Below, one piece after another: positions 18,438-28,890 of a stretch of 64,000 nt of DNA. The stretch is taken from assembly GCA_963821095.1 (NCBI GenBank), contig CAWGCJ010000002.1, positions 558,001 to 622,000 on the forward strand, in the 5' to 3' direction. Positions within the stretch are counted from its first letter, which is position 1. Each line of letters starts with the position of its first letter. The DNA comes from CAVPHV01 sp963821095. Lineage in GTDB: Bacteria > Actinomycetota > Acidimicrobiia > Spongiisociales > UBA5794. Made by a program: the position numbers and the translations under genes. The notes under the pieces are model-generated. The model saw only the letters and a program-made list of their open reading frames with translations. It searched no databases and had not been told where the DNA came from.

Positions 18438-20533
18438 ATGACCAAACAACCACCAGAGAGCTACCTCAATCGAGAGCTGAGCCTGCTCGACTTCCAGGAG
18501 CGAGTGCTCTCGCTGGGCGAGCGCGACGATCTCCCCCTGCTGGAGCGGGTCAAGTTCGCCGCCATCGTCAGTCAGAACCTCGACGAGTTCTTCCAAGCGA
18601 GGGTGGCCGGTCTCATCAATCTGAGCAGCCACGGGAGGTTCTCCGGCTCGCGAGCGGATGGACGCTGCGGCCTAGTAAGATGCTGGCTGCCATCCGCTCC
18701 CAGGTGCTCGAGATCAACGACGCGATCGACGAGTTGTTCCTCAATGAGCTGATGCCTGCTCTCGACAAGCAGCGGATCCGACTGGTGGACTGGGAGCTCA
18801 ACTCGGACCCGAGGACCGTGAAGGTCTCTACGCCGTTTTCGAGGAGCAGCTCTTCCCCGTGCTCACCCCATTGGCCGTGGACCCCTCCCATCCGTTCCCT
18901 TTCATCTCGAACCTGTCACTCAACCTCGCCGTGGTGGTGCGAAATCCGGCACGGTCCACCCCGCAGTTCGCTCGGGTCAAGGTGCCACCTTCGTTGTCGC
19001 GCTTCATCGCTCTCCCCGACGGGGAACGCTTCGTACCCATCAAGCAGGTCGTCGCCGCGGATCTCGGCAGGCTTTTCGAGGGTGTCGAGATCATCGACCA
19101 CTTTCCCTTCCGAGTGACTCGCAGCGCCGACTTTGCCGTTGAGGAGGAGGAGGCCAACGACCTGCTGGAGGCCATGGAGGCGGTCCTGCGATTCCGCCAG
19201 CGGGCTGCCGAGGCCGTGCGACTCGAGGTCTTGGACGAGATGTTCGCCCGTCTGTGCTCGATTTGCTCGCCCGGGAGTTGGATCTACCCGAGGATGCGAT
19301 CTATCAGCGGGCCACTCCGCTCGATTTGGGGACGCTGTGGCGGTTCTACGGCATCGATCGTCCTGACTTGAAGGACGAGCCCTTCGTCCCGACGACCCAG
19401 CCCCGGCTGGCGAGCCGTGGCGGCGTAGAGCCGAATATCTTCGAGGTCGACCCGTAGGCCACGCGCCCTGATCCACCACCCCTACGAGTCGTTCGCCACC
19501 GGCACCGGCACCTTCTTGGCCCAAGCCGCCGCCGATCCCGACGTGCTTGCGATCAAGCAAACCCTGTATCGCACCTCGGTTCCCGAAGACCCGGCACTCG
19601 GTGGTGAAGAAGCCATCGTCGAGTCGCTCATGGCTGCGGCCGAGTCCGGCAAGCAAGTCGTTGTCCTCATCGAACTCAAGGCACGTTTCGACGAAGCCGC
19701 CAATATCAACTGGGCCAAGATGCTGGAGAACTCCGGCGTGCACGTCGTGTACGGCGTCTCTAGGCTCCATACCATTTCACAACACCCTGCTCGTGCGGCG
19801 GCGCGAAGGCGGCGGACTGAAACGCTACGCCCACATCGGTACCGGCAACTACAACCCGAAGACCGCCCGACTGTACGAGGACTTTGGTTTGCTGACCGCG
19901 GACCCCGAGATCGGGGCAGATCTGTCTGAACTGTTCTATGGGCTCAACCGGCTACAGCGCCGGGACGGACTACCGAAGAATCCTCGTCGCCCCGACGACG
20001 CTGCGACCCCGGCTGGTCGAGCACATCAGAGAAGAAGCAGCCAAAGGCAGCGACGGCAGAATCATGTTCAAGATGAACCACCTGGTCGATCCCAAGATCA
20101 TCGACGAGTTGTACGCCGCTTCAGGCAAGGGCTGCCAGATCGACCTGATCGTGCGTGGCAACTGCTCGCTGCGGGCCGGCGTTCCAGGGCTCTCAGAGAA
20201 CATCCGGGCCCTGATCCATCGTCGGCAAGTACCTCGAGCATTCGCGGGCTCTACCGGTTCGGTCACCCGGGGGAAGGCGCCGTGTACTACATGGGTTCGG
20301 CGGACCTCATGCAGCGCCATCTTGAACATGAGGGTCGAAGCCGTGACGCCGATGCTACCACCCCGAATCAAGTTGAGGATCGAGGAGATGCTCCTCAAGA
20401 TGCTCATGGACGACGACGAACTCCTCTGCCCTGGGAGACTGAGTCGGATGGGCGATCATGGGCCCGGGTGACGCCAGACACCGGTCTCAACGCGGACCGG
20501 CATCTCGAGGATTTGGCGACACGACGGGCCTGA
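18438..20533 (+). CDS. ppk1: polyphosphate kinase PPK1, heavily frame-interrupted
   Basis: Makes polyphosphate from ATP reversibly. Pieces in at least seven frame segments join to about 700 residues, the normal PPK1 length: SYLNRELSLLDFQERVL at the N-terminus, SKMLAAIRSQVLEINDAIDEL, FEEQLFPVLTPLAVDPSHPF, LARELDLPEDAIYQRATPLD, IHHPYESFATGTGTFLAQAA, the catalytic-histidine segment YAHIGTGNYNPKTARLYEDF, IMFKMNHLVDPKIIDELYAA, then IYRFGHPGEGAVYYMGSADL and the end TPDTGLNADRHLEDLATRR. Order and content are exactly those of one ppk1, so single-base shifts rather than rearrangement explain the breaks. A mutT1-like gene follows, as in mycobacteria. Confidence 0.88.
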
Positions 20534-20558
20534 CGGATCACCAACGGATTAGCAGGAG

Positions 20559-21445
20559 ATGTCTCCACTGCCGCCAAAGTCTTCGATCTGGGCCGCCGGT
20601 GGCGTGGTCGTCCGCCATCGACCGGTTCTGGCGGATAGTATCTGTTGAATACATCGGCCCCGCTACGACGACTGGTCGCTTCCCAAAGGCAAGCTTGATT
20701 CTGGGAATCATTCAAGGCCGCCGCCCTGCGCGAGGTCGAAGAGGAAACCGGCATGCTGCGCTCCCCCACCGCCAAAGTCGGCACCATCGGCTACGTACTC
20801 CGAACCGCAACATGAAGGTGGTGAGGTATTGGCTGCTGGAGGCCGAGAGCGGCACCTTCACGGTCAACCGTGAAGTCGACGCCATCAAGTGGGCGACGGA
20901 GCAAGAGGCGCACGACATGCTCACCTACGAACGGGACCACGAAGTCATCGACTGGGCGATCATGCTTGCGAACGACCCGACGGCCGGCCGGATCTACCTT
21001 GTCCGCCATGCCCACGCCGGCGACCGCAAGCGATGGGCAAAAGCCGACGAGTTGCGACCGATCAGCGTCGACGGTGAAAAGCAAGCCGACTCACTGCGGG
21101 ACTACCTGTCGGGGCCCCCCTCGACGGGGGTGTACTCGTCTCCGTACGTCCGCTGTGTCCAAACCATGGGTCCTTTGAGGCGTCCTCGGGCTGAGGCTCG
21201 AGGTCGAACCCACCATCATCCAGAGCGTGCGACCGGAAGACTTCATCGCAAGTGTGGGCCAATGGCCCGGCGAAGCGATCGCGGTGGGGAGCCACGGCGA
21301 ACTCATTTCGGGAACGGTGAGCAAACTCGCCGCAGGCGGGATTCCGATGGACGGTCCGATGCGGTGCGACAAGGGTTCCATCTGGATCCTGGAAACCAGC
21401 GAGGGCAAGGTTCGCTCCGGCCGCTACCTCAACGCCCTCGCCTAA
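20559..21445 (+). CDS. MutT1-like NUDIX hydrolase + histidine phosphatase, frame-interrupted
   Basis: Two domains in about 295 residues. The first is NUDIX: IWAAGGVVVRH, YDDWSLPKGKLDSGE, then the NUDIX box AALREVEEETGM, which hydrolyses oxidised or polyphosphorylated nucleotides. The second is a histidine phosphatase: RIYLVRHAHAGDRKRW (catalytic RHA) to GLRLEVEPTIIQSVRPEDF and GSHGELISGT. At least three breaks (an in-frame TGA near 20645, shifts near 20710 and 21170) interrupt it. The architecture matches mycobacterial MutT1, and the place next to ppk1 is also conserved there. The ATG at 20559 has AGGAG directly adjacent, so the start is uncertain. Confidence 0.8.
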
Positions 21446-21448
21446 TCA

Positions 21449-21496
21449 GTTTTTGCGTGGCTCAAGCGCTATTTCTGACGTCAGCCACGCACGAAC
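21449..21496. repeat. dispersed palindrome, copy 2
   Basis: GTTTTTGCGTGGCT (21449-21462) pairs at 12 of 14 positions with AGCCACGCACGAAC (21483-21496). The right arm encodes the last codons and stop of the convergent hydrolase gene. Same core as the copies at 4.92 and 41.16 kb; here it could act as a terminator. Confidence 0.8.
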
Positions 21497-22087
21497 GGAA
21501 GGAGCCAGGCGGCAACCTCGGCGATGATCTCGTCGAGCACTTCCTCGCTGGTGCGCCCGGTCCGCTTGAGGACCTTGAACGAATGGTCCCCGTGGGACCA
21601 CGATCACCGCGGCATCGGGAAGTGACGCAGCCAACGGTTCGATCAGGGCCGGCGGGCTGAGCCGGTCCCTGGTGCCGGTCACGAACAACTGGGGAGCGAC
21701 GACCCGTTGTAGGTGATCGGTGGGACACGGCTCGCCCTTGCCCATCGGCACCAGCGGGTAACCCAGGTACACCATGGCGGCGGCCGGCCGCCGGTCTCCG
21801 GCGAGATGTGACCCGACCCTGCCGCCCATTGACTTGCCGGCCAACACCACCCGCCCGCAGTACTGCGCCAACCGATGGGCTGCGGCTTCGTGGACGGCGA
21901 GCAGCCGCGGGGCTCGATCAGGGGCCCGGCGACCGGCCTCGGTGTATGCGTAGTTGAAGGTGAGCGTCGGAAAACCGGCGGCTGCCAGCCCTTCGCGTGC
22001 CTGGACCATGAACGGATGGTCCTGACCGGCACCCGCCCCGTGAGCCAGCAACACGCCGACCTCGGTGTTGTGGCCGGCGCCCGGCAT
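21481..22087 (-). CDS. dienelactone-hydrolase-like alpha/beta hydrolase, frame-interrupted
   Basis: About 200 residues. N-terminal VLLAHGAGAGQDHPFM forms the oxyanion strand, VVLAGKSMGGRVGSHLAG is the nucleophile elbow (GKSMGG), FVTGTRDRLSPP holds the acid, and after a shift near 21600 GDHSFKVLKRTGRTSEEV supplies the histidine and the C-terminal helix ends AAWLLPFVRG at TGA 21481. The pattern matches the small family of alpha/beta hydrolases often called KANL3/Tex30-like. A frame upstream (ARTLKIEWAPGEEITPAQHAG) looks like its true N-terminus, joined by another shift near 22090, so the real start is probably upstream of 22087. Confidence 0.75.
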
Positions 22088-22202
22088 GCTGAGCCGGCGT
22101 GATCTCTTCGCCTGGTGCCCACTCGATCTTCAGCGTGCGCGCCACCGTGAACCAGCCTTTCGCCTCTGAGCCGACGCTCACGGTACTGCGTCGGGCGATG
22201 CG

Positions 22203-22208
22203 TAAGCT
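22203..22208 (+). promoter_or_regulatory. -10 element TAAGCT, leaderless pgl
   Basis: TAAGCT, then 6 bases, then the ATG at 22215. Confidence 0.55.
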
Positions 22209-22214
22209 CGTGGC

Positions 22215-22867
22215 ATGCAGGTGATCATCCACGAAACGCCGGAGGTCGTAGCCGCTGCGGCCGCGGACCTCATCGCCGCCGAGGTCCGCTGGGGACCCAG
22301 ACCATCGGTCTTGCCGGCGGCGGCACTCCGCGCGCCACCCGAGTTGCTTCCCGCCAGAACCTGGATTGGAGCGACGCCATGCTGTGGCTCGGCGACGAGC
22401 GATGGGTGCCACCCGACCATCCCACAGCAACGCCGGCATGGCCCGCCGGGCCTTTGCCGACGAAGTCGGCGCCGCATGGGGCCCCCGACTATGCTCGGCG
22501 ATCCGCACCTGGCGGCCGCCGCCTATGCGGATAAGGTCCGCCCCGCGTTGCAGACGCCCGGTTTGGTGCTGCTCGGTATGGGCGACGATGGCCACACCGC
22601 TTCGTTGTTTCCGGAACCGACGCGCTTGAGGTCACCGACCGAAGTTACGTGGCTACCTGGGTCGCCGCCAAGGGCGATTGGCGATTGACCGCGACGCTCC
22701 CATTGCTGTGGTCGGCGCGGCGCATCGTGTTCCTCGTGACGGGTGGCGCCAAGGCTGAGGTAGTTGCCGAGGTCCTCGACGGCCGAGGGGACTATCCGGC
22801 CGGCCGGGTCGGGCGGGGCGGCGGGACACCACCTGGTTGCTCGATGCCGCTGCGGCTTGGCAGCTAG
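22215..22867 (+). CDS. pgl: 6-phosphogluconolactonase, frame-interrupted
   Basis: Hydrolyses 6-phosphogluconolactone in the oxidative pentose-phosphate pathway. It starts MQVIIHETPEVVAAAAADLI; pieces in other frames give AGGGTPRATRVASRQNLDWS, LWLGDERWVPPDHP, SNAGMARRAFADEVGA, then LLGMGDDGHTASLFP and VTDRSYVATWVAAKGDWRLT, in the order of a single Pgl/DevB protein of about 220 residues. About four shifts are needed. The 3' end overlaps the convergent lipoprotein gene, and the exact stop is unclear. Confidence 0.8.
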
Positions 22868-23295
22868 CCGCTTGTAGTCGTCGGAGCCGGCGCCGGGGGC
22901 AACTCGCCGACCACGCCGTTGCGCACCACGTCGAGGAAGATCGCAACGATCGGATCGTCTGATTCTAGTCGGCGATCTCGACATTGATCGCGGCGTTCAG
23001 TTCGGCGGCATCACACCCCAAGCGAGCAGCCCGCAAGTGAGGTCGCGCCCCAATTGCTGGAGTTCGGCGATCTCGGGAGGCGGTTCGACCTCACCGGTGA
23101 CGACCTCGAGCGGCTGGCCTTCGAGTGCCACCATCATTCGGTCGACGTAGCCGACACCGACCTCGACCAATCCTTCGCAGCTCTCAACTTCTTGCGGAGG
23201 CGGTGGCTCAGGCGATGAGCAGGCTCCGAACAGCAGCACCCCGGCAGGGCAAGCACCACCCACCGAGCACTGCCCACAGATCGGCGCCGATTCAT
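22864..23295 (-). CDS. lipoprotein at the end of the microcompartment operon, frame-interrupted
   Basis: From the ATG at 23295 it reads MNRRRSVGSARWVVLALPG, shifts near 23240 into LLFGACSSPEPPPPQEVESC (lipobox LFGAC), continues VGVGYVDRMMVALEG, shifts near 23010 into GCDAAELNAAINVEIAD and near 22935 into SDDPIVAIFLDVVRNGVVG, ending APAPTTTSG. About 140 residues, family not recognised. Its ATG overlaps the stop of the preceding BMC-P gene by 3 bases, so it is co-translated with the shell operon, which is odd for a protein exported from the cytoplasm. Confidence 0.6.
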
Positions 23296-23576
23296 GAGAC
23301 GTCTCGGAGCTCACCGTCGATGGCGAGCTGGTCGACGATGCCGACTACTACGGCACGGATCGCCCCCACTCACGCCCATGATCTGACGCGCTGACGTTCC
23401 CTCGTCGAGGATCAAGACGGTGTCGCCCTCCCCGGCGTCAACCACGTCAATCGCGATGGTGTAGCCGGCTGCATTGCCGTCGACGTCGACAGGTCGCACA
23501 GCAGCATCCGCTGGCTGTCGAAGAGTGGGATGTTGATGGTCGACACAATGGTTCCGACGACACGACCGACCTTCAT
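23292..23576 (-). CDS. BMC-P pentameric shell protein (EutN/CcmL family), frame-interrupted
   Basis: Vertex-capping pentamer subunit of the microcompartment. It starts MKVGRVVGTIVSTINIPLFD and continues YTIAIDVVDAGEGDTVLILDE and GTSARQIMGVSG; one extra base in a run of five G near 23370 breaks the frame, after which IRAVVVGIVDQLAIDGELRD completes the fold. About 95 residues, normal for the family. Third BMC-P of the operon and the last shell gene. The start overlaps the stop of the upstream BMC-P by 2 bases. Confidence 0.87.
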
Positions 23577-23851
23577 GGTTCCAGCCCCAGGTGGACATGG
23601 TCGACGATCCCGCAAATGGCGTGATCGACGGGCACAAAACGCTCCTCGAGAGCCTCGGCTGCTTCTCGTGACGCCACGAAGTAGACGATTTCGCCTGGGC
23701 CTGCCATCGAGACCGCATCGGCAGCAACGAACGGATCGCCCTTGGGACTCTGGTGTTTGTCGAGCGGTTGGACGATCAGGAAGCGGACGCCATCGAGCCC
23801 TGCCACCTTTTCGCTGGCCACGACCGTTCCGATGACCCGAGCAAGTTGCTC
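23573..23851 (-). CDS. BMC-P pentameric shell protein (EutN/CcmL family), damaged start
   Basis: Second vertex protein gene of the group. The intact part reads LARVIGTVVASEKVAGLDGV, FLIVQPLDKHQSPKG, VAADAVSMAGPGEIVYFVAS and AICGIVDHVHLGLEP, the full EutN/CcmL fold in about 92 residues. No start codon is in frame at the expected place. The sequence GGGGGAGCTGAGCAACTT would give a ribosome site plus ATG CAA CTT if one T were missing after GCTGA, so the start at about 23851 rests on a presumed single-base deletion. Confidence 0.82.
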   Translation of the reverse strand, partial: EQLARVIGTVVASEKVAGLDGVRFLIVQPLDKHQSPKGDPFVAADAVSMAGPGEIVYFVASREAAEALEERFVPVDHAICGIVDHVHLGLEP

Positions 23852-24475
23852 AGCTCCCCCGTTCGGAGGACGATCCCCGACCTGGTCATGAATCGCAGGT
23901 CGCGTCCCAGGTTGTCGGCCACCTCACTGTGGAGCTGCGGAATCATCCGATGGTGCAGCAGCATGCCGGTGGGCAGCGCCCGATCGACGGCGGTCTCCAC
24001 CGCGGCTTCGACCTCGGCGACGACGCCGAAAAACAGCGCGTAGCCCTTGCCACCGAGACCATCGGCCAGCCGGACCGCGGCGAGGTCGACATGCGCCGCC
24101 TTGACCCCGGCATCCGCCGCCTCGATAACGGTGGCCACCGTGGCCGTCTCGACGATGCCGAGCGCGTCACCCTCGACCGGGGCAGAATCCGTCGCCGCCG
24201 GCAACGGCCACCGTCACGGCGGGATGGATGTCCGGCAGGAACACGGGGTCGAGCATGCGCGCCGCCGACGTCGAGACCCGTCCCGACGCCTCGTCGACAC
24301 TGGCCGTATCGCCGCTGACCAGGACCAGGTACTTGCCGGGGTGGACGGTCCCCGCATAGATCGAGCCGATCGGCGACGACTTGACCATGGCGTCGGCGGC
24401 CACCAGCCCAACGGCGATGGAGTTGAACTCGATGAGTGCGATCGCGGGATCGCAGGCCGGTCGGCCGGTCAACAA
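23776..24475 (-). CDS. BMC-T tandem-domain shell protein, frame-interrupted
   Basis: Trimer-forming shell tile with two fused BMC domains, about 215 residues. Domain 1: IALIEFNSIAVGLVAADAMV, GKYLVLVSGDTASVDEA. A shift near 24190 leads into domain 2: DALGIVETATVATVIEAADA, LADGLGGKGYALFFGVVAEV. The two domains and their helix-strand order resemble the single-layer BMC-T of the Haliangium shell. The start appears to be one of two adjacent TTG codons (24475/24472) overlapping the end of the aldehyde dehydrogenase. The reading frame runs to 23776 inside the next gene, but the true end is probably near 23850. Confidence 0.85.
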
Positions 24476-25922
24476 TCCGCAACGCTCCGACCACGTTCAC
24501 ACGCCGAATCCGCGAGAACGTGCGTGGCCGGCTCAGCCCTCGCCGGTCGGGCTGGCGATCGAGAACGAGGCGAAGCCTTCTCCGCCGTGGCCGAGGCCCG
24601 AGAAGTTCGGGCCATTGGCCACAAAGATGCTGCAGTTCATCGCCCGAGCCATCGTGGTGATGGTCGCAACGTTGGTCGAGTGGATCGAGGCGGTGTGCCG
24701 GAACCCGTGCTCGGAACGGACCGCAAGGTCGATGGCGTCGTCGACGTCCTTGACCCGCACCACGGGCATCACCGGCATCATCTGCTCGGTCCACACCAGA
24801 CTGTGCTCAGGCGGCACCTCGGCAACGAGCAAGCGCACTTCGGGGTCGGGCGCAACGCCGATCTCGGCAAGGATGCTCCCGGCGTCCTTCCCAATCCACG
24901 CAGGGTTGACCATGCCTGGCTTGTTGGGGGGCCCCATCTCCTTGAAGATCACCCGCTCGAGGCGCTTCAGCTCATGCTCCTTGAGCCGGTAGGCGCCGTT
25001 GGAGGTCATCGCCTGAACGAGGCGATCGGCGACGGTGTCGACCACGATGGTCGTCTTCTCATCGGTGCAGATGACGTTGTTGTCGAATGAGGCGCCCCGG
25101 ACGATGTCGCGACCCGCCTTGTCGATATCGGCGGTCTGATCGACCACTGCCGGAGGATTGCCGGGCCCTGCGGTGATCGCCTTCTTCGACGTGCGCAGCG
25201 CTTCTCTGACCACGCCGGGGCCACCCGTGACGAGCAGGACCCGCACGTCTGGATGGATCATCAACTCCTTAGCCGAATCGAGCGTCGGGTTCGGAATGGC
25301 CGTGATGAGGTTCGGTGGACCCCCGGCTGCGACAATGGCGCGATTGAGGACCTGGACGTTCTCCACGGACACACGCCTAGCATTCGGGTGGACGTTGAAC
25401 GTCACCGCATTGCCTGCTGAGACCATGGCGATCGAGTTGTTGATGATCGTCGAAGTCGGGTTGGTCGTTGGGGTGATCGACCCGATGACGCCCTAGGGGG
25501 CATACTCCGTGACCATCATGCCGTCATCGCCCGTGACGACGTGAGGCTCGAGATCCTCCGGCCCCGGCGTCTTGGTAGTCACCAGCTGGTTCTTGACGAC
25601 CTTGTCCTCGGCGCGGCCGATGCCGGTTTCCTCCCACGCCATGTACGCCAGCCGCTCACCCTCACGAAACATCGCGGCTCGCATCGCCTCAACAATGGCG
25701 TGACGGCCCTCGAGCCCCATGTCACGAAACTCCAGAACGCCCTTCCCGCCGCGGCGACCGCCTGATCGATGCTTGGAAGTATCCCGTCGCCGAGTTGGAC
25801 GTCGGACGCCTCGAGCTCCTGCGCCGCCTGAAGTGCGGGGCCGTGCCGGTTCGCAAACTCTGCTGCGGCACCCGTCCCTTGACGCGTTCGATGATCGACT
25901 GGATGTCGCGGTCATTCAGCAT
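24469..25922 (-). CDS. CoA-acylating aldehyde dehydrogenase (PduP/EutE family), frame-interrupted
   Basis: Core BMC enzyme: oxidises acetaldehyde to acetyl-CoA with NAD+ and CoA. Joined length is about 480 residues. N-terminal MLNDRDIQSIIERVKGRVP is an amphipathic helix of the type that targets cargo into shells, then GDGILPSIDQAVAAA, VLEFRDMGLEGRHAIVEAMR, EETGIGRAEDKVVKN, after a shift at 25493 GVIGSITPTTNPTSTIINN, then the intact long piece with the catalytic cysteine in DNNVICTDEKT and GGEGFASFSIASPTGEG, and after a last shift GLSRPRTFSRIRRVNVVGAL. At least four indels; every family motif is present. Confidence 0.9.
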
Positions 25923-26232
25923 TCATCACCTGCCACAGCCTCGTCGCCCTTGTGGTACTCGGTGGTGCCGTTGATGTCCCACATGTCGACAATCGCCATG
26001 ACCACGGCATCACACGGGCGGTCTCGGTGATCTCGGTTTGCCGAGCCGAGCTGCCCGAGGCGTACATCACGACCTCCCCCACCCCAGCGCCCACGGCGTC
26101 GACGGCAACCACGTAGCCACCGGTTTCTTCGTTATCGACGCCGAGCTGGCGAAGCACAAGGAACGTCATGCCGGACATGAGCGGTTCCTTGCGACTCGCG
26201 ACAAGCGTTCCGGCGACCCGTCCTAGCTGCAT
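25916..26232 (-). CDS. BMC-P pentameric shell protein (EutN/CcmL family), frame-interrupted
   Basis: First vertex protein gene of the operon. It starts MQLGRVAGTLVASRKEPLMS and continues FLVLRQLGVDNEETGGYVVA, VGEVVMYASGSSARQTEITE, then after a shift near 26020 RPCDAVVMAIVDMWDINGTT and a short acidic tail. Fold order is that of EutN/CcmL/GrpN proteins. The stop (25916-25918) overlaps the start region of the aldehyde dehydrogenase, so the two are coupled. Confidence 0.88.
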
Positions 26233-26261
26233 GCTTGCCCCATCAACCCTCCACGAGGGGC

Positions 26262-26564
26262 TCAGCCGAGCTCGGCCTCCGCTTCCTCCTGGCGACCCAG
26301 CGGCAGCACGACATCGACGTTGACGTGCGGACGTGCGATGACATGAGTTGCGATGACTTCGCCCACCTTTTCGGCACCGCGGACGCCGGCGTCGACAGCT
26401 GCCTTGACCGCTGCGACGTCGCCTCGCACCACGGCAGTGACGTAACCGCCGCCGGTCTTCTCCATGCTGACCAGTTCGACCTTGGCGGCCTTGACCATTG
26501 CATCAGCCGCTTCGACCATCGCAGGAAAGCTCCTCGCCTCGATCATCCCCAACGCTTCAGCCAT
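26262..26564 (-). CDS. BMC-H hexameric shell protein
   Basis: Main facet tile of the microcompartment, intact, 100 residues. Single BMC domain: ALGMIEARSFPAMVEAADAM, KVELVSMEKTGGGYVTAVVR, GDVAAVKAAVDAGVRGAEKV, IARPHVNVDVVLPLG. The KTGGGY segment occupies the place of the central pore loop in PduA/CcmK-like hexamers. It is the only BMC-H in the locus, so it should form most of the shell. Confidence 0.97.
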   Translation of the reverse strand: MAEALGMIEARSFPAMVEAADAMVKAAKVELVSMEKTGGGYVTAVVRGDVAAVKAAVDAGVRGAEKVGEVIATHVIARPHVNVDVVLPLGRQEEAEAELG

Positions 26565-26609
26565 GATGCTCCTTCTTTCCTTCGGTATCCGGGCCGTTGT
26601 CGGCTGATC

Positions 26610-27225
26610 TCATTGTACGACCTCGCGCCCGTCCAATCCCTCGAGGGCGGCGACGGCCGCCTGCCAGCCAACGTCGATGTCCCGCTCTTCGCCGCCGAGA
26701 TAAACCCGGCCCATCGAGCCAAAGCTCCGCACCTCGAGAATGTTGATCTCAGCCGCCTTCTCAGCCTCGTTCGCCGCAAGCGACGCGTAGGCAGCCGGCT
26801 CGCATTCGAGCACGTAGAGCGTCTGGCCGGGGATGATCATCTGACCATGCCTCGTGCGGTTGATGAGCTGTGCGTGATGATCGTCGAGGCGCCGAATGAT
26901 CTGCGATGAGAGGATCCTCGGCTTGATCCGATCGGTTTCCTCGTGGCCAATCGCTTCGAGAATCGCGGCACCTGCCGCACGCGTCTCCGCCTGCTCAGGT
27001 GAGTGGACTTCCAGCACCCCGTAGTACCGCTCGATGATCTGCAATCCCGGCTTGACCTTCGTGGCCTTCAGCGCCATATCGGACAGGCGGTTGATCTCGA
27101 TTCCCGGGGCAACCTCGACCCACAACGACGCATCCCCCGCGAGCGGGAGGAACCCCTGCGCAATCGTGCCGAGAAACGCGGCATACTGCGGTTGCAGGCT
27201 GTCCAGGAAGGCAAAGGACCGTAGA

Positions 27226-27242
<17 letters not shown>
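26610..27242 (-). CDS. BMC-T shell protein of the double-layer type
   Basis: Intact, 210 residues from a GTG at 27242 with a strong ribosome site (GGAAGGAG, 7-base gap). Reads LRSFAFLDSLQPQYAAFLGT, QGFLPLAGDASLWVEVAPGI, ALKATKVKPGLQIIERYYGV, HGQMIIPGQTLYVLECEPAA, ANEAEKAAEINILEVRSFGS. As I recall the family, this is close to the Haliangium BMC-T whose trimers stack into two layers with a gated pore. It would supply a large-metabolite gate. The open frame reaches 27314, but the upstream part overlaps the aldolase. Confidence 0.9.
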
Positions 27243-28696
<1,454 letters not shown>

Positions 28697-28730
28697 GTGG
28701 TGATGCGGTCTCCTCACCCGCCATCCTAGA

Positions 28731-28736
28731 AGGCTA
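28731..28736 (-). promoter_or_regulatory. candidate -10 TAGCCT of the BMC operon
   Basis: TAGCCT on the minus strand, 34 bases before ATG 28696, with GAGGAG at 28710-28715 in the presumed leader. The spacing from GAGGAG to the ATG is long (13-14 bases). Confidence 0.4.
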
Positions 28737-28877
28737 TGGCCCGACCCGGCTTGGGCGTGCTCGTGAGGTCGGGAGAAACCGCCTGCTCGCGGCGATGCCC
28801 CCCGCACGGCTCTCGTTCAACACCCTCCGCAAGAGATGGTCCGGGGGGCCAAAGCGACGCCCGACGTCCGGGGTTCG

Positions 28878-28883
28878 TACAAT
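28878..28883 (+). promoter_or_regulatory. -10 element TACAAT, leaderless regulator gene
   Basis: TACAAT, then 7 bases, then the ATG at 28891. An ATG at 28882 lies inside the hexamer and is less likely. Confidence 0.5.
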
Positions 28884-28890
28884 GCACGCG

